DNA of 64,000 nt from Trichobilharzia regenti (lineage: Eukaryota; Platyhelminthes; Trematoda; Strigeidida; Schistosomatidae). Shown piece by piece: positions 10,290 through 21,199 of this stretch; position 1 is the stretch's first letter, and the number at the start of each line of letters is the position of its first letter. Location: NCBI GenBank assembly GCA_944472135.2, contig OX235267.1, positions 35,557,312-35,621,311 on the forward strand, given 5' to 3'. The notes under the pieces were generated by a model, which saw only the letters and a program-made list of their open reading frames with translations, ran no database searches and was not told where the DNA came from. The position numbers were made by a program, and so were the translations under genes.

Positions 10290-10945
10290 TAGCCCAGATT
10301 TATTATTATTGTTGTTCCCTTGGGTTCCTAGTGGAACAGAGGGTTTCTACTCCACGTATCCACTTGCTTCTGTCTTCCTTCTGCTGTACTTTTCACCTGC
10401 ATCCATGTTAGTCCATACTGTTTCAACTCCTCTTCACACGATCTCCTCCATGTCAACCTTGCACTGACGTCCCACTCACCGCTTCCCTTTCGGCCTGGTT
10501 CCACTCGAGCAATAGCCTGACGCGCGCGATGTCACCCAGCGGCCTCCTCAGCCACGAGTGTCCAATCAATCCCAATCCACTTTCTCCTGCATATTTGTTG
10601 GGCGGCAATTGGTTCTTGTTTTGTTTGTTCCCATAGTTTCTTGTTGTGATTCTTTCCGGCCCGGCCATCTGATCTTCAGTATAGAGCGAAGACAGTTGTT
10701 GATAAAGGTAAGGTCTGCAGTGAGCTGTTGGAAATATTCTTTGTGACCAACCCGCCAACTTTCTGATCCGTATAGAAGAACTGACTGACTTGACGTTGTT
10801 TGTATTGAAAATCTTACCGAATTTTGTTGTTGATGCTGGCTGAGTGACGAAGATTTCCAGATTGGTTTCAGGTTGATGAATGTGTTTTTCACCTTCCTGA
10901 TTCTCGCTCGATTTGACATCCTCATCCGTTTCTCCTGTAGCCTAG
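10290..10945 (-). mobile_element. RTE-like non-LTR retrotransposon, 5'-truncated
   Basis: 3' end at left with an ATT-rich tail and the family-specific GGTTCCTAGTGGAAC block. The minus strand encodes VLLYGSESWR, a [12 protein letters not shown] motif, GLIGHSWLRRP and the tail. It serves as the reference for the micro-duplications found in the copies at 28275 and 36272. Confidence 0.7.
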
Positions 10946-11124
10946 ATGGTCAATTGTAAAACGCCTCAGTGGTGTAGTTTTCGGACTAAGCACCAATCCT
11001 ATACTTTTCGAGGTATATTAACAAGCTCTGATTGTGATCATCATCATGCTTATCAATCAAACAATTTCAAAAAATTACGGGAACCAGGTTCGAAAGACCT
11101 ACTTGTGAATAAGAGGAAGTCGAG

Positions 11125-11590
11125 CTGTTTGGCTGGCTGATTGACCGGTTTGAAAATAGAACTTTGCACAGATGTACACCATTTCGAGTTGCCACACTCC
11201 CTTCATTTAGTACATAAAGCAAAAGAACATAGTAAAGAGAGATTCATCAAAAGACAGATAAACAGGAATATAAGGCAAAATGAATAGTAATATAGAAGAA
11301 CAATAGACAAATCACAAGAGTGAATCCATCTGTACCAGCCACTGAGAATGACTTTCAACTAAATCACCAGTTTTCTCCAGCCACTGGTTCTTACCATTCC
11401 GAGGACTCCAACCAGGAAGTCACCACCTCAAGATTTGTCTTAAACTAACTGTTGTGATTTTCATTGACTGATGAAGCCATGTTTTGATCTGGCCATCACT
11501 AGTTTCCTCTTTTCCAACCTGATCCCTCTTGTGTCAGTTAACGCTGTCCATTGAGGAAGCTGATGGCTAGGCATGTGTAATGAGCTGTTT
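11125..11590 (-). mobile_element. N3 3' region, minus strand
   Basis: Shares a 400-bp-plus pattern with 17805-18255 (GAATCCATCTG.ACCAGCCA, CCATTCCGAGGA, TTCATTGACTGATGAA), which runs antisense to the C-terminal coding end and 3' untranslated region of N3 as seen at 47810-48570. Confidence 0.55.
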
Positions 11591-11872
11591 GGAGAAGTGG
11601 GCATCTTCTTTATTATTAAAGATTACAGTCGTATTTATCCGATGTGAAAACTTAATTAGTTTTACTAGAATTGCTTAGCCGATCGAACACAGGCAAATAT
11701 GAGTGGGACAGATGAAATAAAAGGCCTTGCTGTAGAAGAAATGGAGTTGCGTCAAAATGTTTCAGATTGCTCACATACTACTCCAAATCAATATGCAACG
11801 GTATAAGGGATAATAATAATAGCAGTGATAAAGTAAAATGGAATAGAGTTATGAATTTCTCTGTTCTCTTAT

Positions 11873-11917
11873 AATTATTATTATTATTATTAATATTATT
11901 ATTATTATTATTATTAC
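11873..11917. repeat. (ATT)n microsatellite
   Basis: A trinucleotide run directly ahead of exon 3; it forms part of the sequence upstream of that exon's acceptor. Confidence 0.9.
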
Positions 11918-11925
11918 TGTCACAG

Positions 11926-12098
11926 GGACTATGTCATATGTCGGACACATTTTATCCGCTGAAACAAACACTCGATTCACCTTTATACTTGACGACTGGC
12001 TAGAAACCAAGTTTGATTTCACTATAACATCTATGGATAAAGAGAAATCGAGAATGAAATTAACTGTACATTCAAATAAGAACAATTTATTGTATAAC
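11926..12098 (+). CDS. secreted protein of unknown family, exon 3
   Basis: 173 bp between the acceptor ...CTGTCACAG and the donor GTGAGT. The first two bases complete the codon left open by exon 2, and the exon ends in phase 0. The translation contains TMSYVGHILSAET, RFTFILDDW and a lysine-rich segment KEKSRMKLTV, with alternating hydrophobic residues suggestive of beta strands. No cysteine is present. The frame is open through the exon. A SINE cluster follows immediately in the intron. Confidence 0.6.
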
Positions 12099-12154
12099 GT
12101 GAGTTGTGTTCACCTTTTGATATTTAATGTTTTGAGAATTTTTTCATTATTCTT

Positions 12155-12745
12155 TTGATTGGCTGGAGGATTTCATCATGAGCTCACATCAGTTAGAGAA
12201 CCATTGGAAAACATGTGAGGAGTACTGGACAGCTGTTTCATCAGCCTAATTCGGGACACTTCATTAGTTCGCACCCACTGCCAGATGTCGAACCCAGGAC
12301 CTCCTCCTAGTTACAAGTGGAGTTTGTAGACCATTAAACCACTGGTACCCGACGCCATTGCCAGCCCAGGAATTTTAACTTCTGCCAAACCATGACATAG
12401 CGCGGCCAATGGCGAATGTCTTCTTCGACGAGTTACTGACTCACCTTCAACCTCTACTGCACCCTACTGGTCACGGCTTCCCACAAGAACCCCAGGTAAC
12501 TACCTCCCTGAAAAGGACCAGTCGCTAGTGAGCATCAAATTAATTTTCAAGTATTGGTCTTGTAGGGATTTTGTTTGATTGGTTGGAAGATTCATTCATG
12601 AGCTGATATCAGTCAGTTTCGTCCGAAACTAGGACGAAAAGCTGTCCAGTACTCCCTGGTTTTCCAATGGTTCTCTAACTGATGTCAGCTCATGATGAGA
12701 TTCCCCAGATCAAACAAAATCCCAGAAAACCAATACTTGATAGTT
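12155..12745. mobile_element. cluster of family H SINEs, partly inverted
   Basis: A minus-strand copy (about 12155-12560, ribozyme decayed) is followed by a shorter palindrome (about 12545-12745). There the tail block appears first in antisense, then in sense, joined in the middle of the ribozyme region: CGTCC and AGGACGAAA abut with the core lost. Confidence 0.6.
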
Positions 12746-13480
12746 ATTTTCTTTTCGATAGTTCGAGACTAGTGTTTGTGCGTTGGTTATCCGTTTCCGC
12801 CTAGTTTGGGAGTCTTCAGCAGTGTATCCATGATCCCATCTGGGATGGAATGTAGAGCTGTCAAAGCGTTGATCACCTAGCTACCGGGTTGACACATGAA
12901 CGCTAACCTGGTTTAGGAAATAACTACTCAGGTTTATAACATATTTAAGACATCTTTTGTGTCTATCCAAATCAGTAAACAATCATCTGAGGGATTTTGG
13001 TATTCCTGTGTTTCATCTCACTGTTATGACCTTCTTAATCACACTGAGCTTGTAGACTAAAATTCCTAATGTTACATGAACGTTAATCGAATGCATTCGT
13101 TAAGGCTTTTATAGTAAAATAAACACTGGAAGGAACTTGTTCTCTAACTAGACTGTCTGTTTAAATCATATTGATTAGGAAAACGACCAGAGGTAGTGAA
13201 TAAGTCAGTCATCCACTTGAGATATTATCCAATTTCTGACAAATTAACTGACAACGTCTTAGAGTTATATAAATGAACATCAAAATCAATATTTTTAACT
13301 CTCTGTATTGTTGAAACTTAATAAGTTTATAGTCTACAAGTCAGAGGAATTTTGGGACGATATGATAACTGTAGATCGTGACTATGTTGCATAACTTAGA
13401 AGGATTAGATTTCATTAAGCAGCATATATTCTGCGTTTTTATTAAGTAGTGTTTGTAGAGCAAGTTAGTGAAAATGACAT
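12746..13480. other. no gene recognised
   Basis: Intron 3 sequence of the secreted-protein gene without a recognisable element. Confidence 0.4.
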
Positions 13481-13860
13481 AAGACATAGATGTTCCTGCC
13501 CCCCCGTCGGCCCGGATTTTATAAATAACTAGAGTTCACGAAAAAATGTCACCATATGATCAATATGACTGATTATGTTGTTGTATGAGACGATGTGTGC
13601 ATGGTTAGAATCTCAGTAGGAACATCAATCAGTGAGGAATACAGGTACATACAGGTGATGAGTTCCAATTGAGGAAAAAATCAGCATCCTCGATTCTACT
13701 TCTAGTCGCCATTCATTCACAAGACATGGCTCTCGTAACTGAATTGGTCTGGTAGATAACTTTGGGTTCGAGTCTCAATGGTGACGCTATCATCAGTCAC
13801 TGGGAATACAGGTACATCTAGCTGAAAAGTTTCAAAAAGGATGTGTAATGACGGAATGTT
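13481..13860 (+). repeat. two diverged tRNA-like or SINE-like repeats
   Basis: Two weakly conserved units (about 13560-13720 and 13725-13850) share B-box-like blocks (GGTTCGAGTC) and a CTGGGAATACAGGTACAT block also seen near 57360. No intact ribozyme core remains. Confidence 0.35.
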
Positions 13861-13894
13861 AGTGATTTTGTTGTCTGTCGTCTAACTTGTCTAG

Positions 13895-14085
13895 AATGTG
13901 CCATCAGACAACTGGCCACTTGAAAGCAATCCCCACTCTGAGGTTGACATAAAATTCAGATTTAACTGCTATTACGACAACTTTTATTCTTCACAATACA
14001 CAGTATATATCGTGTGCACATCATCGGACATTTTTAAACCACAAATAATCAATATCAATCATGAATTTACGACTAATCATGATAG
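13895..14085 (+). CDS. secreted protein of unknown family, exon 4
   Basis: 191 bp after a strong polypyrimidine acceptor (CTAACTTGTCTAG). It starts in phase 0, matching exon 3. It encodes NVPSDNWPLESNP, an acidic and aromatic stretch with two cysteines (FNCYY and YIVCTSS), then ends in phase 2 before GGTATTCC. With exons 1-3 this gives 617 coding bases (205 codons plus two bases). The last exon is uncertain: a good acceptor at about 16284 would add only a Ser-Ile-stop if used directly. No transmembrane or GPI signal is seen in the part recovered. Confidence 0.55.
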
Positions 14086-14753
14086 GTATTCCGTCCTAAC
14101 GCATATTTTCCGTTTGAGACCGATGAAGGATACTTTTATGTCTGGGTACTGTCTAAGATACCTCCCCGAGGGGTTCCTTGCTTAGTGCACAGTTGACTCT
14201 ACTAGTTAAAGGAATGGTAGTCATCACATTGCTCCTTGGTTAGAATTAAACATTTGTAGGAGATACTGAGCACAAATGCGTGTTCCCCAGAACTTTCACG
14301 TAGAATTCGCATCGTTTCATCACAATCAGTCTCACAAAAAAGAATTTCCCAAGGGATGGTTATGGTTTATCAATCGAATCAGTACCGAAAAGATCCAAAT
14401 CATGACCATTGATAAGATAACATAAATTTTCAAAATTCTTTTGGGGTAAATCGAATGTCACCAGAGATTTCACCAACTAAGTTCGAAGTATCTCAGAAGC
14501 ATTTTTATCGACATGGTACTTGGTGGAGAGTGGAGTGAAAATTTCTCTGGCTGATTGCATGGCGAATTCGATCATGTCAATATGGCAATGACTAGATGAT
14601 TACAAAGATAATTTATCAGTGAGTACTTCCATCAGTTTCACTTGGAAGTCTTCACATTGCTTCTGTAGCTATGGTAGCAGTAACTGGACTTGCTCAAAAT
14701 TGAAGGACATGATGAAAACACCTGGTTGAAAATTAATGACTTTATACCGTACT
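14086..14753. other. no gene recognised
   Basis: Intronic or 3' flanking sequence of the secreted-protein gene; no repeat match found within the window. Confidence 0.4.
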
Positions 14754-15094
14754 TGTAACGATAGAAGGCAAGGGCTAGGGAACAGATTGTTTATTGAGAA
14801 AATCAAAAGGTATTTATAGATTTTCACGTATATTATTGTTAGCGGAGAAACAACCTCTTCTGATTGGTGTTCTTCTTGCTGAAGGTTATTCTGCCATCTT
14901 TTTGTGGCCGTTTCTCAGAAAATCAAGCCATATGCCTGCGAATCATATTTCTACACATTAACTCCACTGTGACTGGTTGTTGATTGTCTCAAGGCCAAGC
15001 TTCGTTATTGTTTTTCCCATGACGCTGATTTGGGACGTGAACATTGACGTAAATTGTTGTCTAGAAGTTTGGCTTGCAACCAGCTCTCACCACA
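14754..15094 (+). mobile_element. solo LTR, family L1, old copy
   Basis: Begins TGTAACGATAGAAG and ends CAGCTCTCACCACA, co-linear with the LTRs at 21878-22227 and 48026-48378 but clearly diverged. Flanking tetranucleotides TACT and TATT are a 3-of-4 match, consistent with an aged 4-bp target duplication. Confidence 0.65.
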
Positions 15095-15219
15095 TATTGA
15101 ATTATATCAGATTTTGGGTTAATCGATCACCAAAATATATTATAACTGTAGTGAAATGAAAAAAACCCCATCGCTAAATAGGTTATAACGGAGTGTTAGT
15201 GATTTTCTTGATTTCCGTC

Positions 15220-15430
15220 TGACTGAACTAGAATGCACCAAAATCAATTAATCAATCAATCGAAAATTATTCCATCAGGTTATTGTGTAGGTGCATGGAT
15301 CAATCTGACTGATCGGTTTCAACATAGGACTTTGAAAACAGAAGTGCAGCAGTTCAAGTCACCAAACTCCCTCTCTGTAGCACACAAAGCATACATCGAT
15401 CATAATATCACAGCTAACAAAGATGGTTAG
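15220..15430 (-). repeat. N3 3'-end fragment
   Basis: Antisense match to the terminal N3 block (GTTTCAACATAGGACTTTG, GTAGCACACAAAGCATAC). Confidence 0.4.
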
Positions 15431-15600
15431 TCCGTCCCAACAGGACGAAATTCCTATCCTGCCTATTTATTCAAAGTACATTTCAAATAACTCCCAGATT
15501 AACGTTAGACTACTTGTAGATGGATATTAAATTCTGACAGAAGAATAGAATTACAAGAGTTTCGTGCCACATGAACTGTAGGTATTCACTACTATGTGTA

Positions 15601-15845
15601 TGTGGTGAGAGCTGGCTGCTAGCCAAATTGGTAGACAGTAATTTACGTCAATGTGTACGTCCCCAATATTGGTCATGAGAAAAATAAGGACACAGACTGA
15701 CTCAACAACCAATCACAGCAGACTTTGCTTAGGCGGATATAATTTGCAGCTAGACAATCTGAACTTCAATAAACGGCCACAACGAGATGGAAGACTAAAG
15801 TTCAGTGAGAAACCACTAATCAGAAGACTGTTTGCTTGCTCTTTT
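15601..15845 (-). mobile_element. LTR fragment, family L1, minus strand
   Basis: Starts TGTGGTGAGAGC, the reverse complement of the L1 3' terminus. It keeps the CCAAT-type boxes and the TTTACGTCAATG block, but the other end is lost. Confidence 0.55.
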
Positions 15846-15984
15846 TTTTCTTTACGTTCCCCAGTGGAACATAGGGCTTCAAGCTAGTGGCTTGAAGTTT
15901 CTGTAGCAGTGTTTATTTTACAGGATGGGGTTGCTAGCGTCATGCCCAACCTTTTCTCTTTACCAGCATTATTTCTGGCTTAGT

Positions 15985-16080
15985 AAGGTGAAGGAGTGCG
16001 TCTGTGGCCGGAAATTGAACCCCGGACCATGTGCATAATCGGCAAGAGTCCTAACCGCTATGCCACCGATGCTTAAATAA
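15985..16080 (-). mobile_element. tRNA-derived SINE T1, head only
   Basis: Antisense tRNA-like head with B-box complement (TTGAACCCCGGACC) and the family block ATCGGCAAGAGTCCTAACC. The T1 tail is missing. Confidence 0.6.
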
Positions 16081-16799
16081 TCTATAATGATGTAAATGAA
16101 AATCTATAAATATCTGTTCCTAAATAAATGATCTGTTGCCTGGTCCTTGTCTTCTGTTGTTACATGTATATTAGCAAGAAGAGTATTTTATGCATGCACT
16201 GTTATTTGACAGGCTATTTAATAGTTTTTTCTTTCAAATATATTCCCTTCGACATACTCTAACAGAGATTTCTTTTCATTTCAGCATATAATTCTGCCTA
16301 TTGCTCAATTATACTACTCAAATTGGCTAACACATTGTTTATTACACTTTCAATTAACATATTCATAATTCGCAGACAAGTGGGTGTGTTGCTGAAAATA
16401 TTGAGATCTAAGGTCAACTAAAGGAAACCTTGTGTGATTAACCTCGGAACAGTAATCCTTTTTTTAAAAAAATCAATCAAGTGCCTGTTTATAAACTTAC
16501 AACATATTTTATGTGTTCCGCAAGACTTTCAATTGATTGTACAAGTGTTTATGCACACACACACTAAAACATTGGACACTTTATTTCTGTGTTGTGAAAA
16601 CTCGTTTGTCTAATAATTTCATTATGTGTAAAAATGAATATCACGGATAGTTAGTTGTAAAGCCATTATTATTATTATTATTATTATTAAATGAATATGA
16701 TTACTGGAAAAAATGTGGACATGCTGTTCTGGATTAGGAGTGGGGGGGAATTGTGCCTTTGAAGTTTAGCCCAGAAAGCTTTGAATTCGATGGATTCAA
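16081..16799. other. no gene recognised; possible 3' end of the secreted-protein gene
   Basis: Contains an (ATT)n run (16668-16689) and an acceptor-like TCTTTTCATTTCAG ending at 16284, a candidate for the missing last exon. Nothing else is supportable. Confidence 0.3.
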
Positions 16800-17720
16800 T
16801 TACTTCTTTTTATGATAATAGTACTAATGATTCACAGTACTTGTGATACAGAATGTAATTTTCAGCATTAATCATAATACTGCATCTAGCTTCCTCAAAT
16901 TATAAATAAAAATTAATCACACAGAAAATTTTCCACATTTACAATAGAGGTAATGTCAAAAACATGCAGCTTATAAAATGGAAATAATAATAATAATGAC
17001 AGCAGCTAGGGTAATAATAATAATAATACAAGTGAAAAATTGCCGTGGGGCTTTTACACACAGTATTGTCAATGCGGTATAGAAATCCTAGCATGTGTAA
17101 AAATATTTAATATAATGTTCTCTTTACATGATATGGTGAGGGGAAAAACAAAGATTACAGCAGTCATAGAGATAAGTTGGTGTTTGCAATTATGAGAGTA
17201 AAACAAAGAAGCAACAGGACCATAAATATAATAGAAATTATAAAAGTAAAGCTTGAAGGTATATAAGGATGGATGTATGGAGGAAATTGTTTATTTACTA
17301 GATGAAAAAAGGTTAGTTAGCTCATCTCAGCGAAGAGACTCTTTTCAACGAATTTATTATCAAGCTGTACAATCGTATATATATGGTTTTATAAAGAAAT
17401 TATATCCGGTGAGGGAATTAGGTCAAAGGTGTAAATACATGAAATAATAATAGTAGTATGAAATGAATTTAAAATATTTGTGATTATATTCATAGTTTAA
17501 GTCGAGAGTCTCTTCGCTGAAAATTGTGTTCTTAATGCTACAATGGGAATTATTAAACTAGTTAATTCTTGCCTGACGCTATTTTCACCACATAACAGAC
17601 GTGCCAAGTATGGTATCATAGAATTTTTATACTTAGACGTGCGAGTATACAGTTTTCTGAAGTTACTTCTTGTTCTACCTGAGGAGATGCAAAGTGAAAG
17701 CTGAGGGTGAATGAGAGTGG
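16800..17720 (-). mobile_element. CR1-like non-LTR 3' region, minus strand (copy A)
   Basis: Aligns by eye with copies B (26800-27960) and C (53022-54420): shared TTTTCAGCA...ATACTGCATCTA, ATGGTGAGGGGAAA and the coding block GCCTGACGCTATTTTCACC. Only the 3' untranslated part and the last coding portion remain. A small TIR element at 17327-17520 interrupts it. Confidence 0.55.
17327..17520. mobile_element. small non-autonomous element with 16-bp terminal inverted repeats
   Basis: Ends are TCAGCGAAGAGACTCT (17327-17342) and its perfect reverse complement (17505-17520), 194 bp apart. The insert interrupts the CR1-like copy, whose homologue at 27255 is continuous. Related ends occur at 37839 (TCAGCAAAGAAACTCTTTTC) and near 18910. 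About 40 further bases beyond the right TIR are also absent from the empty site, so the true boundary may be wider. Confidence 0.45.
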
Positions 17721-17804
17721 ATGCTCCAAATCAGAAAAAATGATTGTTTCTATTAACATTTTCATTCATATTGCAAAAGAGGAATTTGTCTAAAGTGATC
17801 TGAT

Positions 17805-18255
17805 TGACTGAATGACTGGTTTCAAAATAGAACTTTGCATAGAAATGCACCAGTTCGAGTTGCCACTCTGTATGTAGCATACAAAGCAAGAGAAGAGAGT
17901 AAAGAGAGATTCATCAGAAGAGAAATAATAAACAGAGGCGTGCGGGGAAAAGAATGGGGTTTTATTACATATGACAAATCACGAAGAATGAATACATCTG
18001 CGCCAGCCATTGAGAACGACTTTTGAGGCATATCAGCAGTTGTCTTCAGCATTCATTGGTTCTAACCATTCCGAGAACCCCAACCCCAACCTCCTCCCTA
18101 CATGGCTGGCTTAAACTAACTACCTGTTGTGGATTTCATTGACTGATGAATCCATGTTTTTGTTTGACCACCACTAGGTCTTTTGCAGCCTAACTAATCC
18201 TATGTCAGGTAAAATCACCCACCCATCGAGGAAGGCGATCACTAGGCATGCGAAA
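17805..18255 (-). mobile_element. N3 3' region, minus strand
   Basis: Antisense to the N3 C-terminal coding end and 3' untranslated region; the SMAGADVF and NGWRRCIHSS frames match the corresponding part at 47970. It continues to the family end TTTCAAAATAGAACTTTGCA. Confidence 0.55.
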
Positions 18256-18712
18256 AGTGATTTGAACATCCCTCTGCAGCATAAAATCCCTCTCAGACAT
18301 TCATCATCAGATCGGTAATTGAATAATCTGAGAGTTAATCTGAACTTGTGCATGAGTTTTAATTGTCTGTGTATTTGGTCATATGTACTCTCGAGTGCTG
18401 AGACAACCTGTTATAGACTTTCGCACAATGAGTCATTCTGATGCATTCGTTAATAAAATCAACAGAGATCTGTGTTTCAGTAAATCTCGGTTAGTTGTTT
18501 CATAGATGTTTTCAAGTCAGACGATTATCTGGTCAACGTGTCAAGAATGAGTTACTAATTGCTTGGTTCGTTTACAATCCCATTGATAAATATGTATTTA
18601 AAAGGCGTTGACCTTTCCCACCATTTGAAATCCTTAATCGACTACCTTTTAAACAGCTATTAAGTAAAGTGTTACCGCATTTATCAAGATAATCATTAGA
18701 TTTATTTCATTT

Positions 18713-18868
18713 TGGAGGATTTCATCATGAGCTGACATCAGTTAGAGAACCATTGGAAAACCTGGGAGTATTAGACATTGGGTGTGTATCATTGAAGATT
18801 CCTAGACTAGGCGGACGGAACAGCTGTCTAGTACTCTCAGGTTTTCCAATGGTTCTCTATCTGATATA
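18713..18868. mobile_element. short inverted pair of SINE H tails
   Basis: Antisense tail (GATTTCATCATGAGCTGAC) followed by sense tail (GGTTTTCCAATGGTTCTC) with a truncated, non-functional ribozyme remnant in between. It is smaller than, but organised like, the pair at 4278-4642. Confidence 0.55.
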
Positions 18869-18929
18869 TATATATATACGATTTGACACCTCGATAATAA
18901 ATTCGTTCTAAAGAGCCTCTTCGTTGAAT

Positions 18930-19135
18930 ATCGTGACCCTATGATGTGCTTTTCCTCAAAGAGGTCTGTAAGCAAGTCTCTTATCTTCTCCCATTACAAT
19001 GCCGAATAAAGAAGGAAAATCAGAAGCCCTGGGTAGGATTTTCAATGAGGCTGGAATTAGGCTGACATTTAAACCAATCAAATCACTGAGAGATAAACAG
19101 TGTCGACTTAAGCATCTGATAAGTCTAAATTAGAA
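18930..19135 (+). mobile_element. PLE linker fragment
   Basis: Encodes GRIFNEAGIRLTFKP followed by IKSLRD, the conserved segment between reverse transcriptase and GIY-YIG endonuclease in PLE proteins (compare FKPLGIDVVHKPTKSL in PLE1). It directly abuts the foldback element at 19141. Confidence 0.5.
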
Positions 19136-19140
19136 AAAAA

Positions 19141-19900
19141 AGATAAAGAAAAGGAAGACGAAATTTGCAGTATAAAATGATATCATTCTATTTCACAGGT
19201 TCTCATCAGCTGCAGACTACCTGAAATTACAATGGTTATATAGATGATGATAACATACTTTAATGTTCGAGTGGTGGTAGAAGAGAGATACTATAAAATT
19301 GACGCATCTAAGTGAAAGCATTACAATGTTTTTAGTTTAAGTTTTCATCATCAATTTATACGCTTTTAAAGTTGAAAAGAGGGGGAGGGGTAAGAGAGAA
19401 AACAGAAAAAATTGATTAACAGAACAGTGTTAGCTTTTAGGTTCACATAGCAACTCAAGAAACAAAAAAAACAATAAAACAAAAACGGTTACAGTTTATG
19501 AGATTAAGATTTGTTCAGTGAGTTGAGATCACTGAATTAGATGACTAATCAAAATCAAAATTCTGTTACCAAGGGAGTGAGAGGTTAATCACACTCTCTT
19601 TCTGTATGCATAAGTCTGGTTTAAGTCTTTTGATTTCTGTTTTCTCTCTTACCCCTCCCCCTCTTTTCAACTTTAAAAGCGTATAAATTGATGATGAAAA
19701 CTTAAACTAAAAACATTGTAATGCTTTCACTTAGATGCGTCAATTTTATAGTATCTCTCTTCTACCACCACTCGAACATTAAAGTATGTTATCATCATCT
19801 ATATAACCATTGTAATTTCAGGTAGTCTGCAGCTGATGAGAACCTGTGAAATAGAATGATATCATTTTATACTGCAAATTTCGTCTTCTTTCTTTATCGA
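19141..19900 (-). mobile_element. foldback PLE derivative with ~268-bp inverted repeats
   Basis: Inverted repeats 19141-19409 and 19633-19900 look near-identical. The ~220-bp centre, read on the minus strand, keeps the last 17 codons of a PLE protein (KPDLCIQKESVINLSLPW then stop) and the 3' flank, joined directly to the inverted repeat. It corresponds to the full-length element at 39910-42500 with nearly the whole ORF removed. The arms differ from those of that element (for example GAGGGGGAGGGG), so it belongs to a related subfamily and is not a direct derivative. Confidence 0.75.
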
Positions 19901-21195
19901 AATTTATCAAGGGAACCAAATATATGAAAAAATTCAGACTATTTACAGTATACCGTTCGATGATTCTGAAGTCAGTAACATAGATCGAACTTGTAGATCG
20001 GTTTCAAGTAGATTATTGGACTATAGGAATTTAAATAAATGTAGAATAATTTATATTACTAATTTCTCTTAAAAACCCGAAATATTGAGATCACGCTCTG
20101 TGACCTGCTTATAGGTAGTTTGGCGAATTTCCTATCAGGCTTCAGTATACAAATTGTTTCCCGAAACGCCATGTAGCTTAACTACCCCCTCCCCCAAAAC
20201 CCTGCTGAACTACCTCTTTTCAGACAGTGTAGAATCAAGAGGCAATCAGAATACAGGGCAGGGAAGTTATTTTGTTATAAAAATTCAAAGAGCACAGTAA
20301 GGCTATTTAATTTTATATTAACAATGCGAATAAAGAAATATGTGAATTTCGGGATCATCATTAAATTAATCGATTCCCATAAAGTATGAAACATACATTA
20401 CTCATGCAATTGTTAGGTTTTATATTCAACAACTCCTTCAAATAGTTAGCTGCGCTCATTTGAATTTTCTCATCGCATTAGCTATTATGTAACATTAAAT
20501 CAGTAACTGGTAAGTGTAAAGATTTTAGCAACAATGTCTGTACTGTTTTATAATTGAATTAAGTAGGAATTCCTCCTCCTCCCCACCAATCAAGGTATTA
20601 CCTGGGACTTGTACACAGAATCAAACAAGAACGACCACAGTTATAGCAGTAATTTTGTAACCTACAACTCATATTCTCCACACAACCGGTTGTGATTCCC
20701 AAGATGAAGGATGAAGTACGTGGGCTAGCCACCTTTAATTGAGTCCGCCTATTCAGCTGCTCCCGTGGGTCCAGTTATATTGGTCATTGGTTGTTGTACG
20801 AACCTAATTTTTCATGCTTGAGAACACCTACCTTTGTGGCTAAATAAAGGTGTTGTTAAAGTGTGTTAACAGTTCCATATTGGATCACCTCGTGCTAGCA
20901 CTGAAGAGTCTTCCCCATCACCTTCGGTGTACCGAATAAATTACCAAAGGGCCCGAGATACCGAACACCTCAAACAGAAGAAACCATGGCAATTCGCTTA
21001 AATTAATCGGAGCTGTTTGTGCAAACGAAACAGGTCTAGGCACTATTGTACTCTGGCCTGCTGTTGAGCCTATATAAATTCATAAATTCTGTTTTATTTC
21101 CCTTAATTTGTCTTATATTCAATCAGTTTAGTGTTATATTAATGCAGATTACCTGTCTCTTACTGATGCTTTTGAAGTGTAATCATCTATCGATA
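19901..21195. other. no gene recognised
   Basis: A short U1-like piece (about 19965-20065, GTAGATCGGTTTCAAGTAG) is the only repeat I can tie to the rest of the window. No coding signal. Confidence 0.4.
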
Positions 21196-21199
21196 CTAT

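Noticed and set aside
14085..14185. Exon 4 continuing to the stop at 14185
   Set aside because: The frame stays open for 33 codons past the GT at 14086, but composition changes and no polyadenylation signal follows closely. Ending at the donor is preferred, with moderate certainty only.
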